A DNA stretch of 64,000 nucleotides from Myxococcales bacterium (lineage in GTDB: Bacteria > Myxococcota > Polyangia > Nannocystales > Nannocystaceae), in NCBI GenBank assembly GCA_016793465.1, contig JAEUJW010000040.1:186001-250000 (forward strand), given 5' to 3'. Positions 24,962 through 33,358 of the stretch are shown piece after piece (position 1 is the first letter of the stretch; every line of letters begins with the position of its first letter). Both the position numbers and the translations under genes were made by a program. Under the pieces are notes generated by a model. It saw nothing but the letters and a program-made list of their open reading frames with translations, was not told the origin of the DNA and did no database searches.

Positions 24962-26449
24962 ATGCATGCATACCGGGTGGCGGCGGGGGTCCTTGCGAGC
25001 ACGTTGACGGGCGTGGCCTGCGGCGACAGCGGCGGTCGCGACACCGCCTCCGCCAGCGCGACCGACAGCAACGCGACCCCGGCCACGCCCGCGACCACCA
25101 CGCCCACGCCCACCGATACCGGCGTGAGCGCCAGCCAGACCGACGACGACGACGGCACCAACTCCAACTCGCAGGGCAACACCACCGCCGGCACCACCAT
25201 GGGCGTCGTCACCGCCACCGGCCCCACCTCCACCGGCCCCGACCTCACCACCTCCGGCACCACCCAGAGCACGAGCACCACCCAGGGCACGAACACCCTC
25301 ACCGACCCGTCGACCGGCACCTCGACCGGCGACCCCTGCGAGGGCGGCGGCGGCCTCGAGTTCAGCTACCTCTGGGTCGCCAACACCTCCGAGGGCAGCA
25401 TCTCGAAGATCAACACCGAGACCCTGATGGAGGAGGGCCGCTACTACGCCGACCCCAACCCGCCCGCCGCCAGCTCCTCGCGCACCTCGGTCAACATCGA
25501 CGGCCACTACGTCGTAGTCTCCAACCGCGGCACCGGCACCGTCTCCAAGTTCGCCGCCAACATCACCGACTGCGTCGACAAGAACGGCAACGGCACCATC
25601 GAGACGTCGCAGAACGGCGCCGACCTCTTGCCGTGGGGCACCGACGAGTGCCTGCTGTGGAACACCGCCGTCAACCCGCCGCCCGACTCCTACACCCACG
25701 GCCCCCGCGGCACCGCCTGGGCCCCCGGCGACTTCAACCAGCAGACCTGCGAGTGGGACAACCAGCGCGTGTGGGTCGGCTGGATGAGCGCCCCTGGCCT
25801 CGGCCACATGGGCAGCTTCGACGGCGAGACCGGCCAGCAGCTCGACACCGTCGACCTCCCCAACTGGTCGCTCAACGTCAACTACGCCCCCTACGGCGCC
25901 GCCGCCGACGGCGCCGGCCACGTCTGGTTCACCGCCGTCTACGAGGAGCTGGCCCGCATCGACACCACCACGCTCGAGCTGAAGCGCTGGCCCGGCGGCG
26001 GCATCCAGTTCTACGGCATGACCGTCGACGGCAAGGGCAACCCGTGGTTCGGCCCCTACAACAACGGCAACGTCGCCTACTTCGACGCCGCGACCGAGAC
26101 GTTCCACGAGATCCCCGGGACCAACGAGAACCACCGCGGCGTCGCCGTCGACGGCGGCGGTATGGTCTGGGTCGCCTCCAACCCCGGCGGCACCCACGGC
26201 TGCGGCCTCAACCAGATCGACTCCAACACCAACACGTTCGTCCAGTTCCACACCTTCCCCCAGTGCGGCACCCCGGTCGGCGTCAGCATCGACGTCGACG
26301 GCTACGTGTGGATGGTCGACTACTCCGGCTGGGCCTACCGCATCGACCCCAACACCTACGAGAAGTCGCTCGTCATGATCCCCGGCGACCACTACACCTA
26401 CTCCGACATGACAGGCGGCGGCCTCGTTGGCGCGGTCATGCCCGGCTGA
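24962..26449 (+). CDS. Lipoprotein with Thr/Ser linker and beta-propeller
   Basis: A 495-residue lipoprotein (MHAYRVAAGVLASTLTGVAC, Cys20). Residues 21-122 are a Thr/Ser/Asp/Gly-rich linker typical of Nannocystaceae surface lipoproteins. Residues about 130-495 form a Vgb/virginiamycin-lyase-like seven-blade propeller (YLWVANTSEGSISKIN; GHVWFTAVYEELARIDTTTL; GMVWVASNPGG; GYVWMVDYSGWAYRID). It also has three or four cysteines (CVDKNGNGTIE, CEWDNQ). Catalytic His/Glu of true virginiamycin lyases cannot be assigned. It is probably a surface binding protein. Confidence 0.75.
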   Translation: MHAYRVAAGVLASTLTGVACGDSGGRDTASASATDSNATPATPATTTPTPTDTGVSASQTDDDDGTNSNSQGNTTAGTTMGVVTATGPTSTGPDLTTSGTTQSTSTTQGTNTLTDPSTGTSTGDPCEGGGGLEFSYLWVANTSEGSISKINTETLMEEGRYYADPNPPAASSSRTSVNIDGHYVVVSNRGTGTVSKFAANITDCVDKNGNGTIETSQNGADLLPWGTDECLLWNTAVNPPPDSYTHGPRGTAWAPGDFNQQTCEWDNQRVWVGWMSAPGLGHMGSFDGETGQQLDTVDLPNWSLNVNYAPYGAAADGAGHVWFTAVYEELARIDTTTLELKRWPGGGIQFYGMTVDGKGNPWFGPYNNGNVAYFDAATETFHEIPGTNENHRGVAVDGGGMVWVASNPGGTHGCGLNQIDSNTNTFVQFHTFPQCGTPVGVSIDVDGYVWMVDYSGWAYRIDPNTYEKSLVMIPGDHYTYSDMTGGGLVGAVMPG

Positions 26450-26468
26450 TCGCTGCGCACGCGCGTCG

Positions 26469-26600
26469 TCAGTGACCCGTCCGGTAGGTACTGAGCGCGG
26501 CAGCGACCCAGTCGCTGCCGACGAAACGACGATCGACGTACACCTTCGCCATCTCGGTGTCCGAGCACCCGAGGTGGACCGTGATGGCCCAGAGCCCTCG
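26469..26600 (-). pseudogene. C-terminal remnant of a tyrosine recombinase
   Basis: The minus-strand frame ends HLGCSDTEMAKVYVDRRFVG and ~20 more residues before the stop at 26469. This matches the end of phage-type integrases (LGHSxxxMTxxYxx) with the nucleophilic Tyr; the usual His of LGHS is Cys here. Upstream of about 26600 the similarity ends and no catalytic Arg is seen, so it is a relic. Confidence 0.45.
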
Positions 26601-26606
26601 CCAGCG

Positions 26607-26953
26607 CCGCTGAATCGCCGGGCGGTCGAGATAATGGTGCTCGGGGTGTCGACGCGCAAGTACAGACGCTCGCTCGAGGGCATGCCCGCGGGCGTGGTGG
26701 AGCGGGGCACGCGCTGGCGCGGCGGCTCGATGATCGTTCGCTGGCTCGGTGCGGCCCTCCGCGAGCTCCAGGGCCACTTCCACCATATCAAGGGTTTCAG
26801 GGTATGAAGATTCTCTCGGCGGCGCTCGAAGCCCGCGACGCCAGGCTCACTCCCACGATTGAAAGCCAGAAAAAGGCCGCAAAATCCGCTCAGGCCGTCA
26901 CGCGAATCTCAACAGCTTACGGGGCATCGCCCTCGTCGGCCCGACTCCACTAA
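26607..26953 (+). pseudogene. Remnant of an IS256/mutator-type transposase
   Basis: The frame from 26607 reads PLNRRAVEIMVLGVSTRKYR, the N-terminal region of this transposase group, and then passes directly into RWRGGSMIVRWLGAALRELQ, the C-terminal region. The catalytic DDE core (about 230 residues) is absent, so an internal deletion has joined the two ends. A one-base deletion at about 26800 shifts the frame; the remaining C-terminus (MKILSAALEARDARL...) continues to the TAA at 26953. Terminal inverted repeats are not evident. Confidence 0.6.
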
Positions 26954-27073
26954 TTGAGACCTTCACCCGTCGATCGCGTGCATTCGACCGTGGTCCGCAG
27001 ACCGCGGTGAATCCACGCGGCGCGAGGGTGGCGACCTGGCCTGTTCATCGATCGCCGCCGCTCTGCGCGGCGA

Positions 27074-27487
27074 TCAGGTGGTCGGCGGCGGGGCGAACTT
27101 TCGCAGCCAGACGAGGGCGTCGTCCTCGCTGGTGAACATGCGGGTCGGATAGGCTTGCGGGCGGACGGCGATGAACACATTGCCGACCGAGCGACCGATG
27201 CGGGAGCTGATGAGGATCGCCATCGCGGAGATCGAGCCGGTGTTCTCGGGGCTCGTGTAGAAGTTGGAGACGCTGGCGTCGATCGTGACGGAGTGGCGGG
27301 CGTCGAGCAGCATCGGGTGCGGCGTGCCGGCGGCGAGGGTGTTGAAGGCGGCGAGGTTGTCGCGGGCGTCCTGCAGGGTCTGGCGCTGGACCGGGAGCAT
27401 GCGCTGCAAGATGATGCCGTCGCGGCGCAGCGAGACGTGCACGGTGCGCGTCTCGCGGGTCTGGAGGATGTCGCCGGGGTCGGTCAT
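27074..27487 (-). CDS. DUF7793-like (SpoIIAA/STAS-fold) protein
   Basis: A 137-residue protein (MTDPGDILQTRETRTVHVSL). The pattern of strands and helices, with HPMLLDARHSVTIDASVSNF and ISAMAILISSRIGRSVGNVF, fits the SpoIIAA/STAS-like family in which a DxR turn and a long helix follow (DUF7793-type). Such proteins act in partner-switching regulation or are of unknown role. The ATG overlaps the stop of the upstream STAS gene by 4 bp (ATGA), so the two work together. Confidence 0.65.
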   Translation of the reverse strand: MTDPGDILQTRETRTVHVSLRRDGIILQRMLPVQRQTLQDARDNLAAFNTLAAGTPHPMLLDARHSVTIDASVSNFYTSPENTGSISAMAILISSRIGRSVGNVFIAVRPQAYPTRMFTSEDDALVWLRKFAPPPTT

Positions 27488-28056
27488 GGGGCGGGCTTTC
27501 TGGTGTCGTCGGTGAGGCGGGCCGCGAGCGCGCTGGCGAGGTCGATGAAGCAGGGGACGCCGTGCATCGCGTCGACGGAGCGGGCCAGCAAGATCGCGAT
27601 GTCGGGGCGGATGCCGCACACCATGCCGCGGACGCCGACCAGCTTGAGGCTCTGCAGGACGTCATGGATCTGACCGACGACGCTGTCGTCGAGGATGACG
27701 GCGCCGGTGAAGTCGAGGACGACCGTGCCGATCCGGCGCTGGACGGCGGTGGTCAGCAGCGCGTCGGTGAGCTGGTACGCCCGCGAGCTGTCGAACTCGC
27801 CGATCAGCGGGGCGCACAGGGTGTCGCTGCGGACCTGCAAGAGCGGGCAACCGATGCTGGTGATGAGCGAGCGCTGGTGCTCGATCTGCTCCTCGCAGGC
27901 CTCCAGCATGGCCGCGAAGCGGGCGTGGGCGTCGAGCATCTGCCGGGCCGCGGCCCGCAGCGCCTCGATCGCCGAGGGCGCCCCGGGCTGTGCGAGGAAC
28001 GAATCCAACGCGGCGGTGAAGCGCAGGTCGGGAGCCTCTGAGTTCGCTTCGGACAT
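27484..28056 (-). CDS. STAS-domain protein, RsbR-like
   Basis: A 190-residue protein. Residues 1-75 are a helical N-terminal region; about 78-185 is a STAS domain (CPLLQVRSDTLCAPLIGEFD start as in RsbR/RsbS; TVVLDFTGAVILDDSVVGQI with the conserved phospho-acceptor site region; GVRGMVCGIRPDIAILLA). RsbR/RsbS proteins build stressosomes and are phosphorylated by an RsbT-type kinase; no kinase gene lies next to it. The second gene of the pair follows with a 4 bp overlap. Confidence 0.75.
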   Translation of the reverse strand: MSEANSEAPDLRFTAALDSFLAQPGAPSAIEALRAAARQMLDAHARFAAMLEACEEQIEHQRSLITSIGCPLLQVRSDTLCAPLIGEFDSSRAYQLTDALLTTAVQRRIGTVVLDFTGAVILDDSVVGQIHDVLQSLKLVGVRGMVCGIRPDIAILLARSVDAMHGVPCFIDLASALAARLTDDTRKPAP

Positions 28057-28189
28057 TCGCGGGGCTGGCAGAGCCGACCCTACAGGGGTGGCGGGGCGGC
28101 GAACAAGGGCCGAAACATGTCCTTACGGTGCGCTCGGTTCTGACCGCGCGGGCATCAGGGCTCGCTGCAGCCGACGCCTCGTGATCGCG

Positions 28190-28409
28190 CGCGTGGACCG
28201 CGTGCCGGACGACCGCGGCACCGCCGCGCTGTTCCTGGCCCGCCACGCCGAGCGTGCGGGCCGGTGCTGCGCCTCAGCTCCGCGGCGGCCGCCTGCCACC
28301 CCTGGCCGGGCAACGTCCGCGAGCTCAGGACGTCCTCGAGCGCGCCAGCGTGATGGCGGACGACGCAGTCATCGAGGCGCACGACCTCGGCCTCGAACGG
28401 ACCCCAGCC
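28190..28409 (+). pseudogene. Decayed sigma54-dependent (NtrC-type) activator, C-terminal part
   Basis: Plus-strand segments in different frames read LFLARHAERAGR, then LRLSSAAAACHPWPGNVREL, then VLERASVMADDAVIEAHDLG. Together they match the end of the AAA+ domain of NtrC-family regulators (WPGNVREL is the signature) with at least one deletion before HPWPGN and one frameshift after NVREL. There is no upstream AAA+ core or downstream Fis-type helix-turn-helix. Confidence 0.6.
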
Positions 28410-28441
28410 GCAACACGATCGAGGGCCTGTTCCGCCTCCCC

Positions 28442-28691
28442 GCTGGCAGAGGCTGTCGCTGGCGAGCAGACCGACCACCAATTGCAGCCCCAGCGGCCAC
28501 GCCGCAATGCGCCCGCCCGCGGTCACGGCGGCCTCGATCGAGAGCGCGGTCAGGCCGACGTCGATCAGCGCGAGCGCGGCCCCGTTCATGGCGATGAACG
28601 GCAGGTCGCGGCGCCACAGGTGGCGCCAGGTCATGCCCCAGAGTCGCTCGTACGGGACCAGCCGCTCGAGCGCGAGGAGCAGCGCGACCAT
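28442..28691 (-). pseudogene. N-terminal fragment of a sterol desaturase/fatty-acid hydroxylase
   Basis: On the minus strand from 28691 the frame reads MVALLLALERLVPYERLWGM and on through WRRDLPFIAMNGAALAL and LGLQLVVGLLASD. These are the first two or three TM segments of the sterol desaturase superfamily. The reading breaks at about 28445, just before the expected first histidine box (YWxHR), so no active site remains. It converges with the NtrC remnant. Confidence 0.5.
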
Positions 28692-28775
28692 CACGCCCGC
28701 CGGGCCGCGTCCGTCGGGTGTCAGCTCAAAACGGACCGTGAGGGCCTGTCCGCGGGCTGAGCCCGCGCGAAGAGA

Positions 28776-28798
28776 ATTATTGTCACGTTGATAATAAT
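28776..28798. promoter_or_regulatory. Palindromic operator upstream of the monooxygenase gene
   Basis: An imperfect palindrome with outer arms ATTATT and AATAAT and a TTGTCACGTTGATAA core. The core matches that of a second palindrome at 30123-30145 in front of the TetR gene (shared form TTGTCNCGTTGAYAA). It sits 16 bp before the ATG at 28814, where bound repressor would block transcription. Confidence 0.6.
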
Positions 28799-28813
28799 GA
28801 TCTAAGGTCGGGT

Positions 28814-30118
28814 ATGCCACGCCCCTGCCTGCCCCTCCTCGGCTGCGCGGCGCTCGCCTGCGGCTCGCCCGCGGACGTCGCTAACGGCGCCACGACGACC
28901 GACCCCGGGACCACCGGTGAGCCCACGACCGCCGCCGACGCGCCGGCGGTGACGTACAGCGAGCACGTCGCGCCGATCCTCGCGCGCCACTGCGTCGCCT
29001 GCCACCAGGCGGGCAGCATCGCCCCGCTCGAGCTCGACGACCACGCCGAGGCCGCGGCGTTCTCGGGGCCGATCGCGGCGGCCGCGGCGGCGCGGACGAT
29101 GCCGCCGTTCGCCGCCGACAACGGCGGGGCGTGCGGCGTCTTCCGCGACGCGCGCTGGCTGACGGACGACGAGATCGCGACCCTGGCGGCGTGGCACGAG
29201 CTCGGGGCGCCGGTCGGGCCCGAGCTGCCGGCGCCCGCGCCGGCGCCGCTGCCGGAGCTGGACGGCGAGCTGCTGACCGTGGCGATGGCCGCGGCGTACA
29301 CGCCGAACGCCGCCGAGCCCGACGACTACCGCTGCTTCGTCGTGCCCGGGGCGCCGCTCGACGGGCCCGAGCTGTTCGTCACCGGGTTCGCGGTGCGGCC
29401 GGGCGACGCGCGGGTGGTCCACCATGTGATCGTGTACGCGCCGAAGTCGGACGGCGCGGTCGCGCAGGTCCAGGCGCTCGACGACGCCGAGGCGGGGCCG
29501 GGCTACACCTGCTTCGGCACGGCGCAGGTGCCCGCCGCGGTGACGGCGGCGTGGGCCCCGGGCGGCGGGGCGACCCGCTACCCGGAGGGCACCGGCATCC
29601 GCCTCAAGCCGGGCGCGCCGCTGGTGCTGCAGCTGCACTACAACACGCTCGTCGGCGGCGACCTCGCGGACCGCACCGAGGTCGACCTCGAGGTCGTGCA
29701 CGGGGGCGTGCGGCCGGCGCGGTTCGTCGGGCTCGTCGACCTGCTGCTCGAGCTGCCGCCGGGCGAGGCCGAGGCGCGCGCGGGCGTCGACGTCGCGCTC
29801 GGCGAGGCCGGCAAGGTCACGGCGCCCGTCGACCTGCTGGGCCTGTTCCCGCACATGCACACGCTCGGGCGGACCCTCGAGCTGTCGCGCTCGGGGCCGT
29901 CGGGCGCGGGCTGCCTGGTCGACGTGCCGCGCTGGGACTTCCACTGGCAGCGGCTGTACTTCTACGACGAGCCGGTCCGCCTCGACCCGGCCGACCTGCT
30001 GGCGCTGCGCTGCACCTACGACACCCGCGGCCGCGACGAGGTCACCCGCTGGGGCGAGGGCACGCAGGACGAGATGTGCGTCGCCGGGCTGCTGGTCGTC
30101 GACCCCGCGGCGCCGTGA
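28814..30118 (+). CDS. Copper type II monooxygenase-like lipoprotein with CxxCH motif
   Basis: A 434-residue lipoprotein (lipobox LACGS, Cys16). Residues about 45-125 contain HCVACHQAG, a cytochrome c-type heme motif in a domain often annotated as DUF with SO-type c-heme. Residues about 155-430 form the two-domain PHM-like copper monooxygenase: VVHHVIVYAP (His pair for CuH), QLHYN, FPHMHTLGRTLEL (His-x-His for CuM), and GTQDEMC near the end (Met ligand region). Such proteins hydroxylate organic substrates using copper and are widespread in myxobacteria. The gene is flanked by matching TetR-type operators at 28776 and 30123, so it is probably repressed by the TetR encoded next. Confidence 0.8.
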   Translation: MPRPCLPLLGCAALACGSPADVANGATTTDPGTTGEPTTAADAPAVTYSEHVAPILARHCVACHQAGSIAPLELDDHAEAAAFSGPIAAAAAARTMPPFAADNGGACGVFRDARWLTDDEIATLAAWHELGAPVGPELPAPAPAPLPELDGELLTVAMAAAYTPNAAEPDDYRCFVVPGAPLDGPELFVTGFAVRPGDARVVHHVIVYAPKSDGAVAQVQALDDAEAGPGYTCFGTAQVPAAVTAAWAPGGGATRYPEGTGIRLKPGAPLVLQLHYNTLVGGDLADRTEVDLEVVHGGVRPARFVGLVDLLLELPPGEAEARAGVDVALGEAGKVTAPVDLLGLFPHMHTLGRTLELSRSGPSGAGCLVDVPRWDFHWQRLYFYDEPVRLDPADLLALRCTYDTRGRDEVTRWGEGTQDEMCVAGLLVVDPAAP

Positions 30119-30122
30119 CCAT

Positions 30123-30145
30123 GCTGTTGTCTCGTTGACAACAGC
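30123..30145. promoter_or_regulatory. Palindromic operator between monooxygenase and TetR gene
   Basis: A perfect 9 bp inverted repeat, GCTGTTGTC and GACAACAGC with TCGTT between. Its core matches the site at 28776. It lies five bases after the monooxygenase stop and just upstream of the TetR gene, consistent with autorepression; the stem could also act as a terminator. Confidence 0.65.
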
Positions 30146-30192
30146 GCCGGCCGCGGTTGACAGGGGCGCGGGGGCGCGGTCAAAGTCTCGCC

Positions 30193-30882
30193 GTGGCCCG
30201 CACCCGCCCCGCCCCGCCCCGTCCGCCGCGCCGCCGCCGCGCGCCGGAGGAGGCGCGCGAGGAGCTGCTCGTCGCGGCCGACCGCCTGCTGGCGGCGCGC
30301 GGTCCCGAGGAGGTGGGCCTCGCCGACGTCGCCCGCGAGGTCGGCGTGTCGCACGGGCTCGTCACCCACTACTTCGGGACCTACGTCGGCCTGGTCCGCG
30401 CGGTGTTCGTGCGCCGCAACCGCCTGGCGGCCGCGACCGTGCTCGAGCAGGTCGCCGCGGCCCGCGAGACCGGCGACGTGTCGGCGCTGCAGCGGTTCGC
30501 GGTCGAGTACGTCAGCGACCCGCACCGCGCCCGTCTGTTCCTGTGGCTGCGCCTGCACGAGGCCGCGGGTTCGCCGGCGCGGGGCGAGGGCGGCGGCCTG
30601 CTGCGCGCGCTGGTCGACGTGTTGACGCAGGAGCTGCCCGCGCTGGCGCGCGGCGCGGACATCGACCCGCCGGCGCGCGGCACGGTCGAGCTGCTGGTCC
30701 TGCTGACGCTGGCCGCCGGCCACGGCTACGCGCTCGGCAAGGACGCGTGGCTGCGCGGCCTCGGGCTCGCGCCGGGCCCGGAGGTCGACGCGGCCTTCCA
30801 CGCGCTGCTGCTCGACGCGCTCGGGCTGTGCCTGCGCTCGTCGCCGACGGCGCGGGCCGGCCTGGCCGCGCCGCGCACGTGA
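30193..30882 (+). CDS. TetR-family transcriptional regulator
   Basis: A 229-residue regulator. The N-terminal basic arm is followed by a TetR helix-turn-helix (about residues 20-65: EELLVAADRLLAARGPEEVG, LADVAREVGVSHGLVTHYFG) and a helical ligand-binding domain (about 75-220). It starts at GTG 30193, though an upstream ATG at 30157 is possible. It probably binds the two near-identical palindromes at 28776 and 30123 and controls the monooxygenase gene and itself. The effector is unknown. Confidence 0.85.
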   Translation: MARTRPAPPRPPRRRRAPEEAREELLVAADRLLAARGPEEVGLADVAREVGVSHGLVTHYFGTYVGLVRAVFVRRNRLAAATVLEQVAAARETGDVSALQRFAVEYVSDPHRARLFLWLRLHEAAGSPARGEGGGLLRALVDVLTQELPALARGADIDPPARGTVELLVLLTLAAGHGYALGKDAWLRGLGLAPGPEVDAAFHALLLDALGLCLRSSPTARAGLAAPRT

Positions 30883-30947
30883 GCGCCCCGAGCGGCAGCT
30901 CGCCCGCTCTCCGCTGGTCGAGCAGGGCCGCGAAGTCTTCGAAGAGG

Positions 30948-31043
30948 TCATCGTCGCCGCCGTCGTGACCAGAGACCATACGTCTCCGCTCGAATCACAC
31001 GCGCCGTGATGATTCTTCCGTCGATGTCTTCGCAGGGTGTCAT
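30948..31043 (-). pseudogene. N-terminal relic of an S1-like domain protein
   Basis: A short minus-strand frame from ATG 31043 reads MTPCEDIDGRIITARVIRAE and ends in an Arg run. The GRIITARVIRAETYGLW stretch resembles the first strands of an S1/OB-fold domain. A different frame just beyond (GDDDLFEDFAALLDQRRAGE) looks like its detached C-terminal end. This suggests a gene reduced to its two ends; support is limited because the fragment is short. Confidence 0.3.
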
Positions 31044-31114
31044 GGGTTGGGGTGCCCGTCTCGATGGCCCGACTGAAGGTGTCCAGGCCAGCCTCTGCGG
31101 CTCGCAGGCGCGGC

Positions 31115-33328
31115 TCAGCGGGCGCGCCGCGCCGCGAGCCAGGCGTCGATCTCGGCGCGGCGGTCGGGGGCCTGCGGGTCCGGGTGCTCGGCGAGGGTGT
31201 CGCGGGCCTGTACGGCGAGCGTCAAGGCCCGCGACCGCTCGTCGCCCGCGGCCCACAGGGCCCGCGCGAGCTGATAGCGCGACTCGGCGAGGTGCCACGG
31301 CGCGGCGACCTCGGCCTCGCGGAGCTCGACTGCCCGCGCGAGCAGAGGGACGGCCTCCGCGGGGCGCCCGGCGGCAACGAGCAGGGCGCCGAGCGAGGTG
31401 GCGGCGTGCATCGCCTGTGGGTTGTCGCGGTCGACGCGGTCCCAGATCTCGAGGCTTCGCCGCAGCAGCGCCTCGCTCCGGGTGAGGTCGCCGAGCGTGC
31501 GGCTGTTGTCGCCGGCGAGCATGAGCGAGTCGGCGAGCAGCGGGCTGTCCGGGCCGAGGGTGCGCTCGAGGTCGGCGGCGGCGGCGAGCTGTTCGCTGAG
31601 AGCCTGCGCGACGTCGCCGGCGTCGGCGAGGACCTGGGCGCGGCGCATGCGGCACTCGGCGACGCGGGCGTGCGGGTCGCCGTGGGTGGCGCGTTCGAGG
31701 GCGAGGGCGCGGTCGAGGAGCGCGAGGCCAGCGCGCGGATCTCCGGCGACGCTGTGGTACTCGCCGAGCATCGCCAGGGTCGCGGCGACCTCCTCCGGGT
31801 CGGGCTGGGGGGTGGCCTCATGGATGTTCAGGACGCGCTCGAGCAGGGCGACGGCCGCGGCGAGCCGGCCGCGGGTGCCCTCGAGGACGGCCAGGTCGGC
31901 CAGGGTGACGGCGAGGGCGGGGTGATCGCCGCCGTGGATCACCTCGCCGAGGGCGAGCGCCTCGCGGTAGCGGGCCTCGGCCTCGGCGAGCCGACCGGCG
32001 CCCGCCAGCGCCGTGCCGATCAGCGTCAGCTGCTGGATCGCGAGCGGGTGGTGGGCGCCGAGCGCGTCGCGGACGATCGCCAGGCCGCGCTCCTGCGCGG
32101 CGACGGCCTCGTCGAAGCGGCCGAGCAGCTCGAGCGCGACGCCGCGGTGGGAGAGCACGGCGGCGAGGTGATCCGGGCGCGGGCTGCCGACCGCGGCGAG
32201 CGCGTCCTCGGCGGCCTGGTAGCGGGTGAGCGCCGCCGGCACCTCGCCGAGCCCGACGTACGCGTTGCCCTCGACCAGCAGGAGGTCGACCGCGGCTTCG
32301 CGCTCGCCGCCGCCGCGCGCGAGCTCGCCGGCGGCGATCCGTGTCCACAGCAGCGCCTCGTCGTGCTCGGCCGTCCGCGTGGTCCGCAGGCCGGCGAGCG
32401 CGAGCGACAGGCGGGCGGCGCGGGCCTCGTCGCCGGCGCTGCGGGCCGCGAGGTAACCCTCCTCGAGGCGGGCGCGCGCGCCGGGGGTGTCGTGGGCGGC
32501 GAGCAGGGCCTTGCCGGCGAGCTCGCGCTGCTCGGCGACCCAGCGCGGGCCGCGGGCGTCGGCCTCGTCCGCGAGCGCCTCGGCCCCTGCGCTCGCGGCC
32601 TCCGCGTCGCCGGCGATCAGCACGGCGCGCGCGGCGGCCAGGCGATCGGCGAGCGCAGGGTGGTCCTCGGCGATCGGCTGCTCGAGGTCGGCGCAGCGGT
32701 CGGGGTCCGGGAGGCTCGTGGCCAGCGGGATGGACCGCGCGAGGCTCGCCTCGTCGATCGCGGCGAGGGCGGCGACGCGGGCTGACAGCTCGCGTCGGTC
32801 GCGCGACAGGCAGGCCATGCGCTGGTCGAGCCGCGCGCTCGACTGGACGCCGTGCACGTGCGTGTCGTTGCACGCCGCGGTCGCGCCGGCCGCGAGCCGG
32901 TCGGCGTAGCGGACCAGCGCCTGCTCGACGCGCGGCCACGCCTCCGCGGCGTACGGACCCCCCTGGGCGGCGAACGCCCGCGCCAGCGCGTCGAGTCGCT
33001 CGTCGGGGAGCAGCGCGGCGGGTTGCCAGGCCTCGGGGGCGCAAGACACGTTCGGCGCGGCGACGCTGGCCCCGAGCGCGAGCGAGGCGGCCGCCACGCC
33101 GACGACCGCACCGCCGACGATCCATCGCCGTCGACGTCGCTGCGCGCGCTCGGGTCGCAGCACGGCGAGCAGGGCGCGCATGTCGGGGAAGCGTTCGTCC
33201 GGTCGTTCGCGCAGACCGCGTTGCAGCGCCGCGCCGACGCCGGCCGGCAGCCGCGGGGAGGCGGCCGTCCCCGACCGCGGCGGGGCGCCGTGCAGGGCCT
33301 CCCACAGCGCGACGCAGAAGCTGAACTC
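31115..33328 (-). pseudogene. Ser/Thr kinase-TPR gene, 5' part removed by the integrated element
   Basis: The open frame runs from 33358 to the stop at 31115. It begins in mid-domain with EFSFCVALWEALHGAPP, the helix F region of a myxobacterial Ser/Thr kinase, then GLRERPDERFPDMRALL (end of the kinase domain), a basic RRRRRW stretch and a TM helix (IVGGAVVGVAAASLALGASV), followed by about 600 residues of TPR-type repeats (ASLALAGLRTT..., LGEYHSVAGDPRAGLALLDRAL, ALEIWDRVDRDNPQAMHAATSLGALL). The catalytic lobe (glycine loop, lysine, HRD, DFG) is absent. Sequence in front of EFSF does not fit the family (usual SDQFSF), and the element's integrase stop lies in the same frame 30 bp upstream. The missing N-terminus should lie at the other end of the element. 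The sequence after GAPP is also about 20 residues shorter than usual. Confidence 0.8.
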
Positions 33329-33345
33329 GGTGCAGGGAGGTAAAC
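33320..33345. other. Left attachment junction of the integrated element
   Basis: Kinase similarity (minus strand) stops between codons EF at 33323-33328 and the preceding non-kinase residues. The crossover therefore probably lies at about 33323-33345. Inverted arms CCCCGC (33345-33350) and GCGGGG (33370-33375) flank the integrase stop. The matching site at the far end is outside the window. Confidence 0.5.
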
Positions 33346-33358
33346 CCCGCGGAGTTAT

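Noticed and set aside
30157..30186. TTGACA (30157-30162) and CAAAGT (30181-30186) as the TetR promoter
   Set aside because: The -10 hexamer matches only three of six positions, so I did not list it as a feature, though its position before GTG 30193 is suggestive.
30883..30947. A plus-strand tail after the TetR gene
   Set aside because: No motif, start codon or similarity; more likely antisense of the S1-like relic.
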